Assembly: GCA_965224845.1 (NCBI GenBank)
Contig: CBDDAJ010000015.1
Span: 310,001-374,000, forward strand
DNA length: 64,000 bases
Source of the DNA: Wocania_A sp965224845
GTDB taxonomy: Bacteria > Bacteroidota > Bacteroidia > Flavobacteriales > Flavobacteriaceae
Direction of reading: 5' to 3'
Below, piece by piece: positions 17,146 to 24,900 of the stretch. The notes under the pieces are model-generated. The model saw only the letters and a program-made list of their open reading frames with translations, was not told the DNA's origin and did not search any database. Position 1 is the stretch's first letter. Each line of letters opens with the position of its first letter. A program made the translations under genes and the position numbers.

Positions 17146-17926
17146 ATGGCATTTTACGATTTATCAAAAGAAGAGCGAACGGTTTTAGTTGAAAAAATAA
17201 ATCAAGACATCCAAAATGATTTGTTTTCCAATGCAACTGAAAAGATTGTTACTTATTTTTCTGATGACGACACCTATATAAGAAAAACGGGATATTTAGC
17301 CATTGGAAAAATATTTTATGCTAAACCAGAGTTACAACAACCTATACTTTCAACTTTAAAAAGTTTGTTAGAGTCTGACACTTCGACTGCGTCCAGTGCA
17401 AGCAAAATAAGGCAAACGGTTGTGAATGCAGCTGGCGAAATTGGCAAATTTCATTTTAATAAGGTGCAGCGCTTTTTTGATGTTGGTTTATTCGATAAAC
17501 ACCACTCGGTAAGGAATGCCGTCATTGGTTCGGTAAAAAAAATGGGGGAGCGTAACCCTGTTCCGGTTTTAACTTGGGCTAAAACCTATTTAAAGCACCC
17601 TGACAAAGAAGTTCGAAGAGAAATTTGCCATGGTATTGAGTTACGTGGTCGTACGCATCCGCAGGATATTTTGCCCTTATTAAAAAACTTTAGAATTTGA
17701 TGAAACCAAACGTGTAACCGATACGTTAATTCATGTTATAGGTCAAATTGCCTATAAAAAAGGCTGTTTAAAAACTGTAGTTGCCCACCTTAATACCTGG
17801 GAAAACAAATCGCTTGTACAAAAAGCCTTAGATGAAATCGTTGATGTACACAACCGTTATAAAAAGTTTGCAGTTTTAACGCAGCAAGAAGCTATTGATT
17901 ATATTGATGGAAATTATAATAACTAA
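17146..17926 (+). pseudogene. HEAT-repeat protein (frameshifted)
   Basis: The first frame ends at 17700. Removing one A from the A6 run at 17682-17687 joins it to a continuation (LKTLEFDETKRVTDTLIHVIGQIAYKKG ... AIDYIDGNYNN) with a stop at 17924-17926, giving about 259 aa. The protein is a chain of helical HEAT repeats (TYIRKTGYLAIGKIF, IRQTVVNAAGEIGKF, HSVRNAVIGSVKKMG, KEVRREICHGIELRG), similar to DNA-alkylation-repair/HEAT proteins. Residues around SDTSTASSASK are encoded by a sequence resembling the dispersed CACTTCGACTGCGCTCAGTGC repeat. Its stop overlaps the convergent anti-sigma gene by 4 bp. The frameshift may be a sequencing error. Confidence 0.75.
17387..17412. repeat. REP-like sequence inside HEAT gene
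   Basis: GACACTTCGACTGCG followed by TCCAGTGCAAGC closely resembles the dispersed CACTTCGACTGCGCTCAGTGC element. It is GC-rich in an AT-rich gene and is translated as an uncharacteristic Ser/Thr/Ala-rich patch. Confidence 0.4.
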
Positions 17927-19497
17927 TCAATAAATAAGATTGACCTTATTTGAGATTTATTTACCTTTTTAAAATCTATTTTTAAGTTCTTCTTTTTTCT
18001 AAATCTAACAGATTTTTTAAACCCATAAATGTTTTCTCCTATTACACCAATAGCGATAATACTAAAACTTCTGTTTATTGGTAAATCAAAATCATTGTTG
18101 TAAACATTTAAAACGGTGTTATTGCTTTCGTCTATAATATAAACTTCTCTATGGTTTGTCTTTATATTAAAGTCAAACCTAACATTTACCTTTTCTTCAT
18201 TTAAAGCAAACTTATCAATGTTTATCCAGCCCAATTTAGATACTTCAACAGATCGATATAAATTATCTGCTATACTATCTAAATGCTTAGCTTCTTCAAC
18301 ACCCATATAGTATTTTGACCTTTGCTTATCATATTCAGTTCTAGAAAAAACATTTTTCAAAGTATCATGTTCCTGTTTTGAAATCTGTATACTTTTCTCA
18401 CCCCATATCTCTCTACATTCTGAAGCAAAGTCAATATCTAAATCAATTAAAATAGAATCAATTACCACTTCTTTTTTCTGATATAATGAATCTAAATTCT
18501 CTGTTTTAAAAGTTTTTTTACTGTCAATCCAAGATGAATCACAATCATATTTGCCATCAATAATTTTTACATGTTCTTTTAAAAACCTTAAAGTATCTAT
18601 ATTATAATTATAAAAATTAACCCTAGGGAATCTCACATTTATATCTTCGACTCTCATAAAACCTATAGTGTCACAAACATAAACCTCTTTAAAATAATCT
18701 ACACCGTATTGCTTGGAAACATCAGCATCAACCACATAACTCTGTTCTATTGAAATTATATAAGGGCTAAACTTTAATTCATCTCCAACGGGTTTCCAAT
18801 TCATATAACCTCTTTCGCCTCTTTCCCCATAAAACAATTCCATTTTGGATTCATCACTGATTCTAGGAAATATTACTTTCACTGTTTTTCCTTCCTTTAA
18901 AACTAAAGATTTCCCTCTTTCCTTAATATCTATTTTAAAAGCACCACCAGAGATTAACCATTTTTTATTAGAAGCAGTTTGTGCATTTGCTAAAAGTAAA
19001 TCTTGTTTTGTAGTCAATTCAATTAACTCTACTTTTAAAGAATCTCCTACAAAAGGTTTTTTTGAATTAGTTTCTAAATCTTTTGGATTAAATTGAATTA
19101 CTGTACCTTTTTCTCCAACTATTTCGATAATTGAATCTGTTATAACTTGAAAGCTTTGAATATATTCTGACTCGAAATTTAATTTACCTTTTAAATATTC
19201 TTTATCTGGGTTGAACCCGTTAAAATAAATGATGAGCAATAAAACCAATACTAATGCAGAAATAAGCCCTAAATATTTAAGCCATTTATTTTTAATATAA
19301 GATTGCTTTGCTTTTTTAATTTCTCCTTTTAATTGTTGGCGATTTAATCCTTCTAAAAAAAGAACATGTGTATCAAATTCTTCTGCAAAAGGGTCATCTG
19401 TTTTTAGACGATTTTCAAAATCTTGAATTTCTTTTTCAGAAAGTCTTTTATTCAAGTAATCATTTATTAACTCTATGTGTTGTATATAATTTTCCAT
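17923..19497 (-). CDS. Membrane protein, putative anti-sigma factor
   Basis: 524 aa. The N-terminal 70 residues are a cytoplasmic helical segment (DYLNKRLSEKEIQDFENRLKTDDPFAEEF) like the zinc-less anti-sigma heads of Bacteroidota. A single transmembrane helix follows (about 74-92, YLGLISALVLVLLLIIYF), then a large beta-rich extracytoplasmic domain with KKWLISGGAFKIDI and MELFYGERGERGYMNWKPV motifs. The gene directly follows an ECF sigma gene (11-bp gap), the classic sigma/anti-sigma order. The outer domain is unlike FecR and its signal is unknown. Confidence 0.75.
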   Translation of the reverse strand: MENYIQHIELINDYLNKRLSEKEIQDFENRLKTDDPFAEEFDTHVLFLEGLNRQQLKGEIKKAKQSYIKNKWLKYLGLISALVLVLLLIIYFNGFNPDKEYLKGKLNFESEYIQSFQVITDSIIEIVGEKGTVIQFNPKDLETNSKKPFVGDSLKVELIELTTKQDLLLANAQTASNKKWLISGGAFKIDIKERGKSLVLKEGKTVKVIFPRISDESKMELFYGERGERGYMNWKPVGDELKFSPYIISIEQSYVVDADVSKQYGVDYFKEVYVCDTIGFMRVEDINVRFPRVNFYNYNIDTLRFLKEHVKIIDGKYDCDSSWIDSKKTFKTENLDSLYQKKEVVIDSILIDLDIDFASECREIWGEKSIQISKQEHDTLKNVFSRTEYDKQRSKYYMGVEEAKHLDSIADNLYRSVEVSKLGWINIDKFALNEEKVNVRFDFNIKTNHREVYIIDESNNTVLNVYNNDFDLPINRSFSIIAIGVIGENIYGFKKSVRFRKKKNLKIDFKKVNKSQIRSILFID

Positions 19498-19508
19498 GAT
19501 TTCTTGAA

Positions 19509-20048
19509 TTAAAATTGAACCGTTTTACTGTTTCGATAGATCTCTTTTGCTTTTGTTAAGCATTTATACTTCTGGTTTTTCGCAATTTTTTCAGATTTAA
19601 ATTGCATCACTTTAGCGATATCCTTAAAAGACATCGCTTTGAGATAAAACAGTTGTAACAATTGCCGACATCGTTCTCCTAATTCAAGGAATGCGCGTTC
19701 TGCGAGTTGGTATTTTTTTTCTTCTAAAACACTATGAAAATGTTCTACTTCTGTATCGTTTAAATTATGTAGTTCTTGTTTTGAAATTTTTTTTTGAGTA
19801 TCCTTCCAAATAAATCGTGATACGGAATATAAATATGTGTAAAATGAAGATGATAGTTTAAAATCTGATTTTTCCAGATTTCTGTTTAGTATAATCAATG
19901 CTTCTTGAAAAACATCTGAAGCATCTTGTTTGTTTCCTCCTTTTGATAAAATAAGCGCTTCAATTTTAGGGTATAAGCGATATAACTTTTTAAAAGCTTT
20001 TTCACGTTGACCATCTTTGAATAACTCTAAGATTTTTTTATTGTTCAT
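19509..20048 (-). CDS. ECF-type RNA polymerase sigma factor
   Basis: 179 aa. Region 2 (AFKKLYRLYPKIEALIL...ASDVFQEALIIL...FYTYLYSVSRFIWKDTQKK) and region 4 (LGERCRQLLQLFYLKAMSFKDIAKVMQFKSEKIAKNQKYKCL) are clear. These factors direct RNA polymerase to stress or envelope promoters and are held inactive by a membrane partner, here very likely the downstream gene. The regulon cannot be read from the window. Confidence 0.93.
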   Translation of the reverse strand: MNNKKILELFKDGQREKAFKKLYRLYPKIEALILSKGGNKQDASDVFQEALIILNRNLEKSDFKLSSSFYTYLYSVSRFIWKDTQKKISKQELHNLNDTEVEHFHSVLEEKKYQLAERAFLELGERCRQLLQLFYLKAMSFKDIAKVMQFKSEKIAKNQKYKCLTKAKEIYRNSKTVQF

Positions 20049-20135
20049 AAAACAGGTTTATTACTTAATGGTCAATTTGTAAAAAGGTCTCCTTGTTATT
20101 TTAAAAAAATAAAAATTTAGATTAATTGAATAAGA

Positions 20136-20153
20136 TTTCTGCCTTTGCAGAAA
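20136..20153. repeat. Small REP hairpin
   Basis: TTTCTGC (20136-20142) and GCAGAAA (20147-20153) flank a CTTT loop in the context GATTTCTGCCTTTGCAGAAATGACA, typical of a short dispersed palindrome. It lies between the sigma and DjlA-like genes. Confidence 0.55.
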
Positions 20154-20165
20154 TGACAAAATCAT

Positions 20166-20946
20166 TTAAAACCCGCGCTCCTTCTGCAACTGCTCATAAG
20201 CAGCCTGGACTTGCCTGAATTTTTCTTCGGCGCCTTTTTGGTGCTCTTTACCTAAATGAACAACTTTATCCGGGTGGTATTTTTTGGCCATTTTTCTGTA
20301 GGCTTTTTTAATCTCGTCGTTTGTAGCACTTTTATCAATTTCTAAAACTTTATAAGCATTATCTGTACTGTTATAAAACATGGCCTTTATGCTCTCGTAA
20401 TCTCTAGAGCTTATCCCTAAATAACCTGCTATAGTATAAATTTGTCTTTCTTCGTCATGGGTTACAGTGCCATCTGCTTTGGCTATTCCAAATAAAAAAA
20501 TGCATGAGTTGCAAACGCGATGGGTGGTCCATCATTTGACGAATTTGCAAGCACACTGGCCTTACCGAAATGTTTTGCTTGCTTATATTTTTAAATAATT
20601 TAAAAGCATGATTGGCTCTTTCTTTACCATACATATTCAAAAATTGTTGACGAACAAAATCTAACTCGCGTTGGTCTTGTTTGCCATCGGCTTTTATAAC
20701 AACTGAAGCCAAAATGAGTAAACTCACTTCAAAATCGCCCGATTGGGTTTGCGGCCGTTGCCTTTGGCGTGTTCTGTAAGTCGTTCTTTTTTGGCGACTC
20801 GAAGATGGTCTTTCACCTAAAAGTGGATTATCATTTCCGTTTGCCATAGCATCAACAATACTGCCTAATGCCAACCCAATTATAGCACCTATTGGTCCGC
20901 CAAACGACCAGCCTAATGAAGCACCTATCCATTTTGAAAAACTCAT
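20166..20946 (-). pseudogene. DjlA-like TerB + DnaJ domain protein (frameshifted)
   Basis: The N-terminal frame (20946 to 20455) has a glycine-rich hydrophobic segment (WIGASLGWSFGGPIGAIIGLALGS), an RQ-rich linker and a TerB domain (VSLLILASVVIKADGKQDQRELDFV). Deleting one T from the T7 run (plus strand A7, 20494-20500) joins it to FGIAKADGTVTHDEE and a C-terminal J domain with the HPDK motif (YRKMAKKYHPDKV), ending at 20166. The restored product is about 260 aa, the usual size of Bacteroidota DjlA-type co-chaperones that stimulate DnaK. The frameshift is either real or a homopolymer error. Confidence 0.82.
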
Positions 20947-21021
20947 ACTATTATAAATTTTATTTATCGGTAAATATAATATTAGTTAGTTGATAATTAT
21001 ATCATATTGTTACACAATTGG

Positions 21022-21029
21022 TATCTTTG
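21022..21029 (+). promoter_or_regulatory. -7 box for bacilliredoxin gene
   Basis: TATCTTTG matches TAnnTTTG, 36 bases before the ATG at 21066. Confidence 0.45.
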
Positions 21030-21065
21030 CAATCTAAAATTGTTAATTATAAAAAAATTTAAGAT

Positions 21066-21476
21066 ATGTATCCAGCAGAATTAGTAAAACCCATGCGTGA
21101 AGATTTAACCAATGTTGGTTTTGAAGAGTTACAAACTGCCGAGGCTGTAGATGCTGCCCTAGCTAAAGAAGGTACAACTTTAGTAGTTGTAAACTCGGTT
21201 TGTGGTTGTGCAGCAGCAAATGCCCGCCCTGGAGCTAGAATGAGCTTACAAAACGCTAAACGCCCTGATAATATAACCACTGTTTTTGCAGGTGTTGATA
21301 AAGAGGCTGTAAATAAAGCAAGGGAATATATGATTCCGTTTCCTCCAAGTTCTCCTTGCATGGCTTTATTTAAAAACGGCGAATTAGTACACATGTTAGA
21401 GCGCCATCATATTGAAGGTAGACCAGCAGAATTAATTGCTGAAAACCTAGTTGATGCTTATAATGAGCATTGCTAA
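21066..21476 (+). CDS. BrxA/BrxB family bacilliredoxin
   Basis: 136 aa, full length. The thioredoxin-like fold carries the family CGC active site at Cys46/Cys48 (VVNSVCGCAAANARPG) and ends with SPCMALFKNGELVHMLERHHIEG. In Firmicutes these proteins remove bacillithiol from thiolated proteins, and many Flavobacteriia encode the same family. It is monocistronic, with a -7 box upstream and a strong hairpin downstream. Confidence 0.92.
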   Translation: MYPAELVKPMREDLTNVGFEELQTAEAVDAALAKEGTTLVVVNSVCGCAAANARPGARMSLQNAKRPDNITTVFAGVDKEAVNKAREYMIPFPPSSPCMALFKNGELVHMLERHHIEGRPAELIAENLVDAYNEHC

Positions 21477-21532
21477 AAAGCAGTGAAGATTTCAAGGGAT
21501 AAATGTATTATTGAATCTCAGTATAACAATAA

Positions 21533-21562
21533 AAAAAGCCAACTTAAATAAGTTGGCTTTTT
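21533..21562. terminator. Bidirectional terminator
   Basis: AAAAAGCCAACTT and AAGTTGGCTTTTT are perfectly complementary with a 4-base loop. It serves the convergent bacilliredoxin and LysM genes. Confidence 0.85.
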
Positions 21563-21585
21563 ACATGTAAAGTAGGTGCTTTTAA

Positions 21586-22071
21586 TTAGTCTAAAGCGGG
21601 TATACGTAATACCTGCCCTGGGTAGATTTTATCTGGATCTGTAAGCATTGGCTTATTAGCTTCAAAAATTACTGGATATTTCATAGCATTCCCATAATAA
21701 TTTTTAGCTATTTTACCTAAAGTATCACCACTCACCACAGTATGAAATTGAGCTTCCGGCTCTACATGCTCAACAGTCATTTGATCATCAACAGTTGCAA
21801 TTCCATTAGAATTGCCTACTACTAAAACTACTTTTTCTTTTGTAGCTTGATCGTAAGCCATTCCTGAAATTGTTGCAGCATCGTCATCTATATGAACATG
21901 TAATCCTTCAACTTGTAATTGTAAATCGTTAATTGTTTCTTCCAGTTTTCTTGCAGCGGCTTCTTCTAATTTAAGCTCTGCAGCAGCAGCTTCGGCGGCT
22001 TCTTCTGCATCTGTTTTCCCTATTCCAAATACTTTTGCTCCTGCATTTTTAATGAATGAAAATAGTCCCAT
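21586..22071 (-). CDS. BON + LysM domain protein (Kbp/YgaU-like)
   Basis: 161 aa. An Ala/Glu-rich helical N-terminus (EEAAEAAAAELKLEEAAARKLEE) is followed by a BON domain (LQLQVEGLHVHIDDDAATISGMAYDQATKEKVVLVVG) and a C-terminal LysM domain (FHTVVSGDTLGKIAKNYYGNAMKYPVIFEANK). The order and length match E. coli Kbp (YgaU), a potassium-binding cytoplasmic protein. No signal peptide is seen. Potassium binding is known for the family and inferred here. Confidence 0.88.
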   Translation of the reverse strand: MGLFSFIKNAGAKVFGIGKTDAEEAAEAAAAELKLEEAAARKLEETINDLQLQVEGLHVHIDDDAATISGMAYDQATKEKVVLVVGNSNGIATVDDQMTVEHVEPEAQFHTVVSGDTLGKIAKNYYGNAMKYPVIFEANKPMLTDPDKIYPGQVLRIPALD

Positions 22072-22352
22072 GTTTGTTATGTTTTTTAAGTGTTACTAAT
22101 TAATTTTTGTATGGGTTAAAATATGCCATTTAATCGATACATGGGTTTAGACACAGGAATAATTAAATAGTCACATTTAATATAAAAAAAAACGACAGGT
22201 GTTTTCAGAAAAGTTTGTTCTCGATACAATTTTCTATTGAAAATTACTTGAACTAACAATCAAATGAATCAGATATAACAAGTAAAAAAAGAAACTGCCT
22301 AAAGCATATTGCTTTAAACAGTTTCTAAACTAAATAACCAACCAAATTTTTG
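22072..22352. other. Intergenic region, nothing recognised
   Basis: 281 AT-rich bases between the LysM gene and the 3' end of the frameshifted lipoprotein gene. No reading frame or hairpin of note. Confidence 0.4.
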
Positions 22353-23298
22353 TTAAACCCTAGTGTTTTCTCTTGGGTTGTCTACTTTATTTTTTCTGTG
22401 CTTACGCATTTCATTTCTTTTTACTGACGCTTTTCTTTTCGTATCTCCATCTTTTAAATACTGAATATATCCTCTGCCTTCAAAACTCATATACGGTTTC
22501 AGATGTTGGATGATACAGTTCTATCGTTCCGTCATCTATAACGCTTAATTCAAAATGTTCATTGTCAAAGAAATCATAATCTAATGTTAAAGTTTTAAGC
22601 TTAGCATCTCCGGTAATATTTCCAACGCCATAAACTCCTGTATAATCCCAAACAAGGTTATTTACACTTAGCTCCACTATTCATCTTGCGAACTTCTAAA
22701 AGTATCATCGCTTCCGCCTGCTAAAAACTGTAAATAGTTTTCGTTATCAAACTCATTTATCGCTCCAATTTCACTGGTATATGTTTTTTCCCAAGCTTCA
22801 TATTCTTGTAAGAAATAATGAATATTATCATAGAACACAAAATCGTAATCAAAATTGCTTCGTTGGTATCCATCTAAAAAGTATGATGTATCATTATTGC
22901 GGGTTGTATAAGCTCAATGGTGTATTATTATCTATTTGATACACATCAAAAGTTTCAAACCCATCAATATCATGTTTACATCTAAAATCATATTATAGGC
23001 ATCATAATCTGCAACTGCAATACCATAACCATTTCCGCTACTCCCAATACCAACTAAATTATTATTGGCGTACATAACACCATTTCTAAACGATATTGTA
23101 AAAGCTTTTTGCAAAAAAGGTGTTTCGCCATAACCACTTGTACTATTAATATCTACATACCATAACTCATATGAGCTAAGCAATTGGTTTATTGAAATTC
23201 TTGGCCGGTTCGTCATCAATAATATTTGTTTCTACATAGCATGATGTAAACAGAGTTGTTGATAAAGCAAAGCTTAAAAGTAATTTTACAGTCTTCAT
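22353..23298 (-). pseudogene. Flavobacterial lipoprotein of about 310 aa, broken by about five frameshifts
   Basis: Starts MKTVKLLLSF...LFTSCYVE (lipobox). Conceptual joining of frames gives one continuous protein: ISINQLLSSYELWYVDINS, FLQKAFTISFRNGVMYANNN, HDIDGFETFDVYQI, SYFLDGYQRSNFDYDFVFYD, IHYFLQEYEAWEKTYTSE, LAGGSDDTFRSSQDE, LKTLTLDYDFFDNEHFEL, TIELYHPTSETVYEFEGRGYIQYLKDG, and a basic tail. This layout recalls a conserved flavobacterial lipoprotein family of unknown function. Shifts lie near 23205 (+1), 22973 (-1), 22909 (+1), 22679 (-1) and 22482-22485 (+1, A4 run on the plus strand). Read naively it breaks into several short ORFs that are not independent genes. Confidence 0.7.
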
Positions 23299-23430
23299 AA
23301 TCAAACATTTTTAGGGTTTCTTTTAATATGATTTCAAAACGCGTGCCAAAAAAGAAGTCTTAATGTTTTATAGCGGTAACATTGATTAAAATTTTATGTA
23401 TTTTTGAAGCTCAAGCAATTTATGTTTTTT

Positions 23431-24431
23431 ATGGATAAACCTTTAAAATATGCGGTTTTTGGAGCAGGAAGTTGGGCAACGGCTATTGTAAAAATGCTTT
23501 GTGAAAATTTAGATGAAGTAGGTTGGTATATGCGCAGTGTTTATACCAAAGAGCATTTATTAAAAGAAAAGCATAACCCTAATTATTTAAGCTCGGTTGA
23601 ATTTCATTTAGAACAACTTAAATAAGTAATGATATTAATGAAATTGCTGATTACGCCGATGTTTTAATTTTTGTAATTCCTTCGGCTTTTATACATACCG
23701 AATTAGAAAAATTAACCACTCATATTGAAAACAAAACCATTGTATCTGCTGTAAAAGGAATTATCCCTGAAACGGGGTTACTTGTTGGAGAACATTTTCA
23801 TGATGCCTATAAAATCCCTTTTGAGGATATTGCTGTAATTGCCGGACCTTGCCATGCTGAAGAAGTAGCCTTAGAGCGTTTATCATACTTAACGATCTCT
23901 TGTGCCGATGCTAAAAAGGCTCAAAATATAGCGAATGTACTATCAAGCCGTTATATAAAAACCAAAATTAGTGATGATATTATTGGTACAGAATATGCCG
24001 TTATGCTTAAAAACATTTACGCCATTGCAGCAGGAATTGCACATGGTTTAGGTTATGGAGATAATTTTCAAAGTGTATTAATGAGTAATGCCATTCGTGA
24101 AATGAAACGTTTTATTAAGAAAATGCATAAAATGAAACGCAACATTAATAATTCGGCTTATTTAGGCGATTTACTGGTTACGGGTTACTCGGTTTTTTCT
24201 AGAAACCGTATGTTTGGCAATATGATCGGGAAAGGCTATACTGTGAAGTCGGCTCAAATGGAAATGAATATGGTTGCTGAGGGGTATTATGCTACAAAGA
24301 GCGCCTACTTGCTAAATTCCAAAAACATAAAAAAAACCAGATTACCTATTATAAATGCTGTTTATGCAGTGCTTTACGAGAATAAAAATCCCAAAAAAGT
24401 TTTTAAAAAATTAACTGAGAAGTTAGATTAA
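23431..24431 (+). pseudogene. gpsA: Glycerol-3-phosphate dehydrogenase GpsA (one frameshift)
   Basis: The N-terminal frame (from 23431; an alternative ATG is at 23422) has the Rossmann motif VFGAGSWATAIVK and stops at 23623-23625. One missing base at about 23620-23625 restores SNDINEIADYADVLIFVIPSAF, SAVKGIIPETGLLVGEHF, IAGPCHAEEVALE, GTEYAVMLKNIYAIAAGI and GDLLVTGYSVFSRNRMFG to the stop at 24431, giving about 333 aa. GpsA makes glycerol-3-phosphate for phospholipids and is usually indispensable, so the break is suspicious as a sequence error. Confidence 0.88.
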
Positions 24432-24432
24432 T

Positions 24433-24828
24433 TTATTTCATCAAAACCCCTTTTACATCCATTAACGGAAGTTGTTGCATTGCCTTTAAGTTAATAGTGT
24501 TTTCTCTAAACAAATAGGTTTTATCAAACATGGTATTCCCCTCAAAAAAAGTAACTTTAAAGGTATTGTTTAATGCAAATAATGGTTCTTGCATCAATTC
24601 TATTTTAGCATAACTCTTTTTAGGAAGCTTGTCTAATTTTTTTCTAAAAACAGATGTTGTTTTCTTTTTTGAGTATCCACTGGTTACTATAAGTACCATA
24701 TCTAAATCAACCGCCTTATCATTAATTATATAGGCGTTCCAATCTTGAGTTTTGTAAATATCATTATACTCATTTACAATAGCTATGTAAACACCTTCTA
24801 CTTTAGGAATTTGAATATCTTTCTTCAT
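24433..24828 (-). CDS. Conserved hypothetical protein
   Basis: 131 aa, cytoplasmic, no signal peptide or membrane segment. Sequence elements are KKDIQIPKVEGVYIAIV, WNAYIINDKAVDLDMVLIVTSGY, KKKTTSVFRKKLDKLPKKSYAKIELM and FKVTFFEGNTMFDKTYLF. It looks like a compact beta-rich fold that I recognise only as a recurrent flavobacterial protein of unknown function; homologues are sometimes mislabelled as a phenylalanyl-tRNA synthetase subunit, for which there is no support here. It is convergent with gpsA, one base apart, and divergent from the S9 peptidase. A good promoter lies upstream. Confidence 0.75.
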   Translation of the reverse strand: MKKDIQIPKVEGVYIAIVNEYNDIYKTQDWNAYIINDKAVDLDMVLIVTSGYSKKKTTSVFRKKLDKLPKKSYAKIELMQEPLFALNNTFKVTFFEGNTMFDKTYLFRENTINLKAMQQLPLMDVKGVLMK

Positions 24829-24862
24829 TTCGTACTTAGGTTGAAAAGCTCTAAATTAGTTG

Positions 24863-24895
24863 CAAAAATAAATCATTTGCGCTTTTAAAAACAAA
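24863..24895 (-). promoter_or_regulatory. Promoter of the hypothetical gene
   Basis: On the minus strand the -33 TTTG (24895-24892) is followed after 21 bases by TATTTTTG (24870-24863), a full match to the Bacteroidota consensus. It lies 35 bases before the ATG at 24828. Confidence 0.55.
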
Positions 24896-24900
24896 TTTAG

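Noticed and set aside
21059..21394. Antisense ORF over the bacilliredoxin gene
   Set aside because: Shadow frame; the plus strand encodes a full BrxA/B protein with its CGC motif and promoter.
22353..22677. Independent 45-aa and 65-aa small genes
   Set aside because: With single-base corrections they read continuously with the upstream lipoprotein frame (VYEF joins to EGRGYIQYLKDG), so they are fragments of one gene.
24433..24828. Phenylalanyl-tRNA synthetase subunit (a label such proteins sometimes carry)
   Set aside because: It has no aminoacyl-tRNA synthetase motif; real pheS lies at 27.3-28.3 kb.
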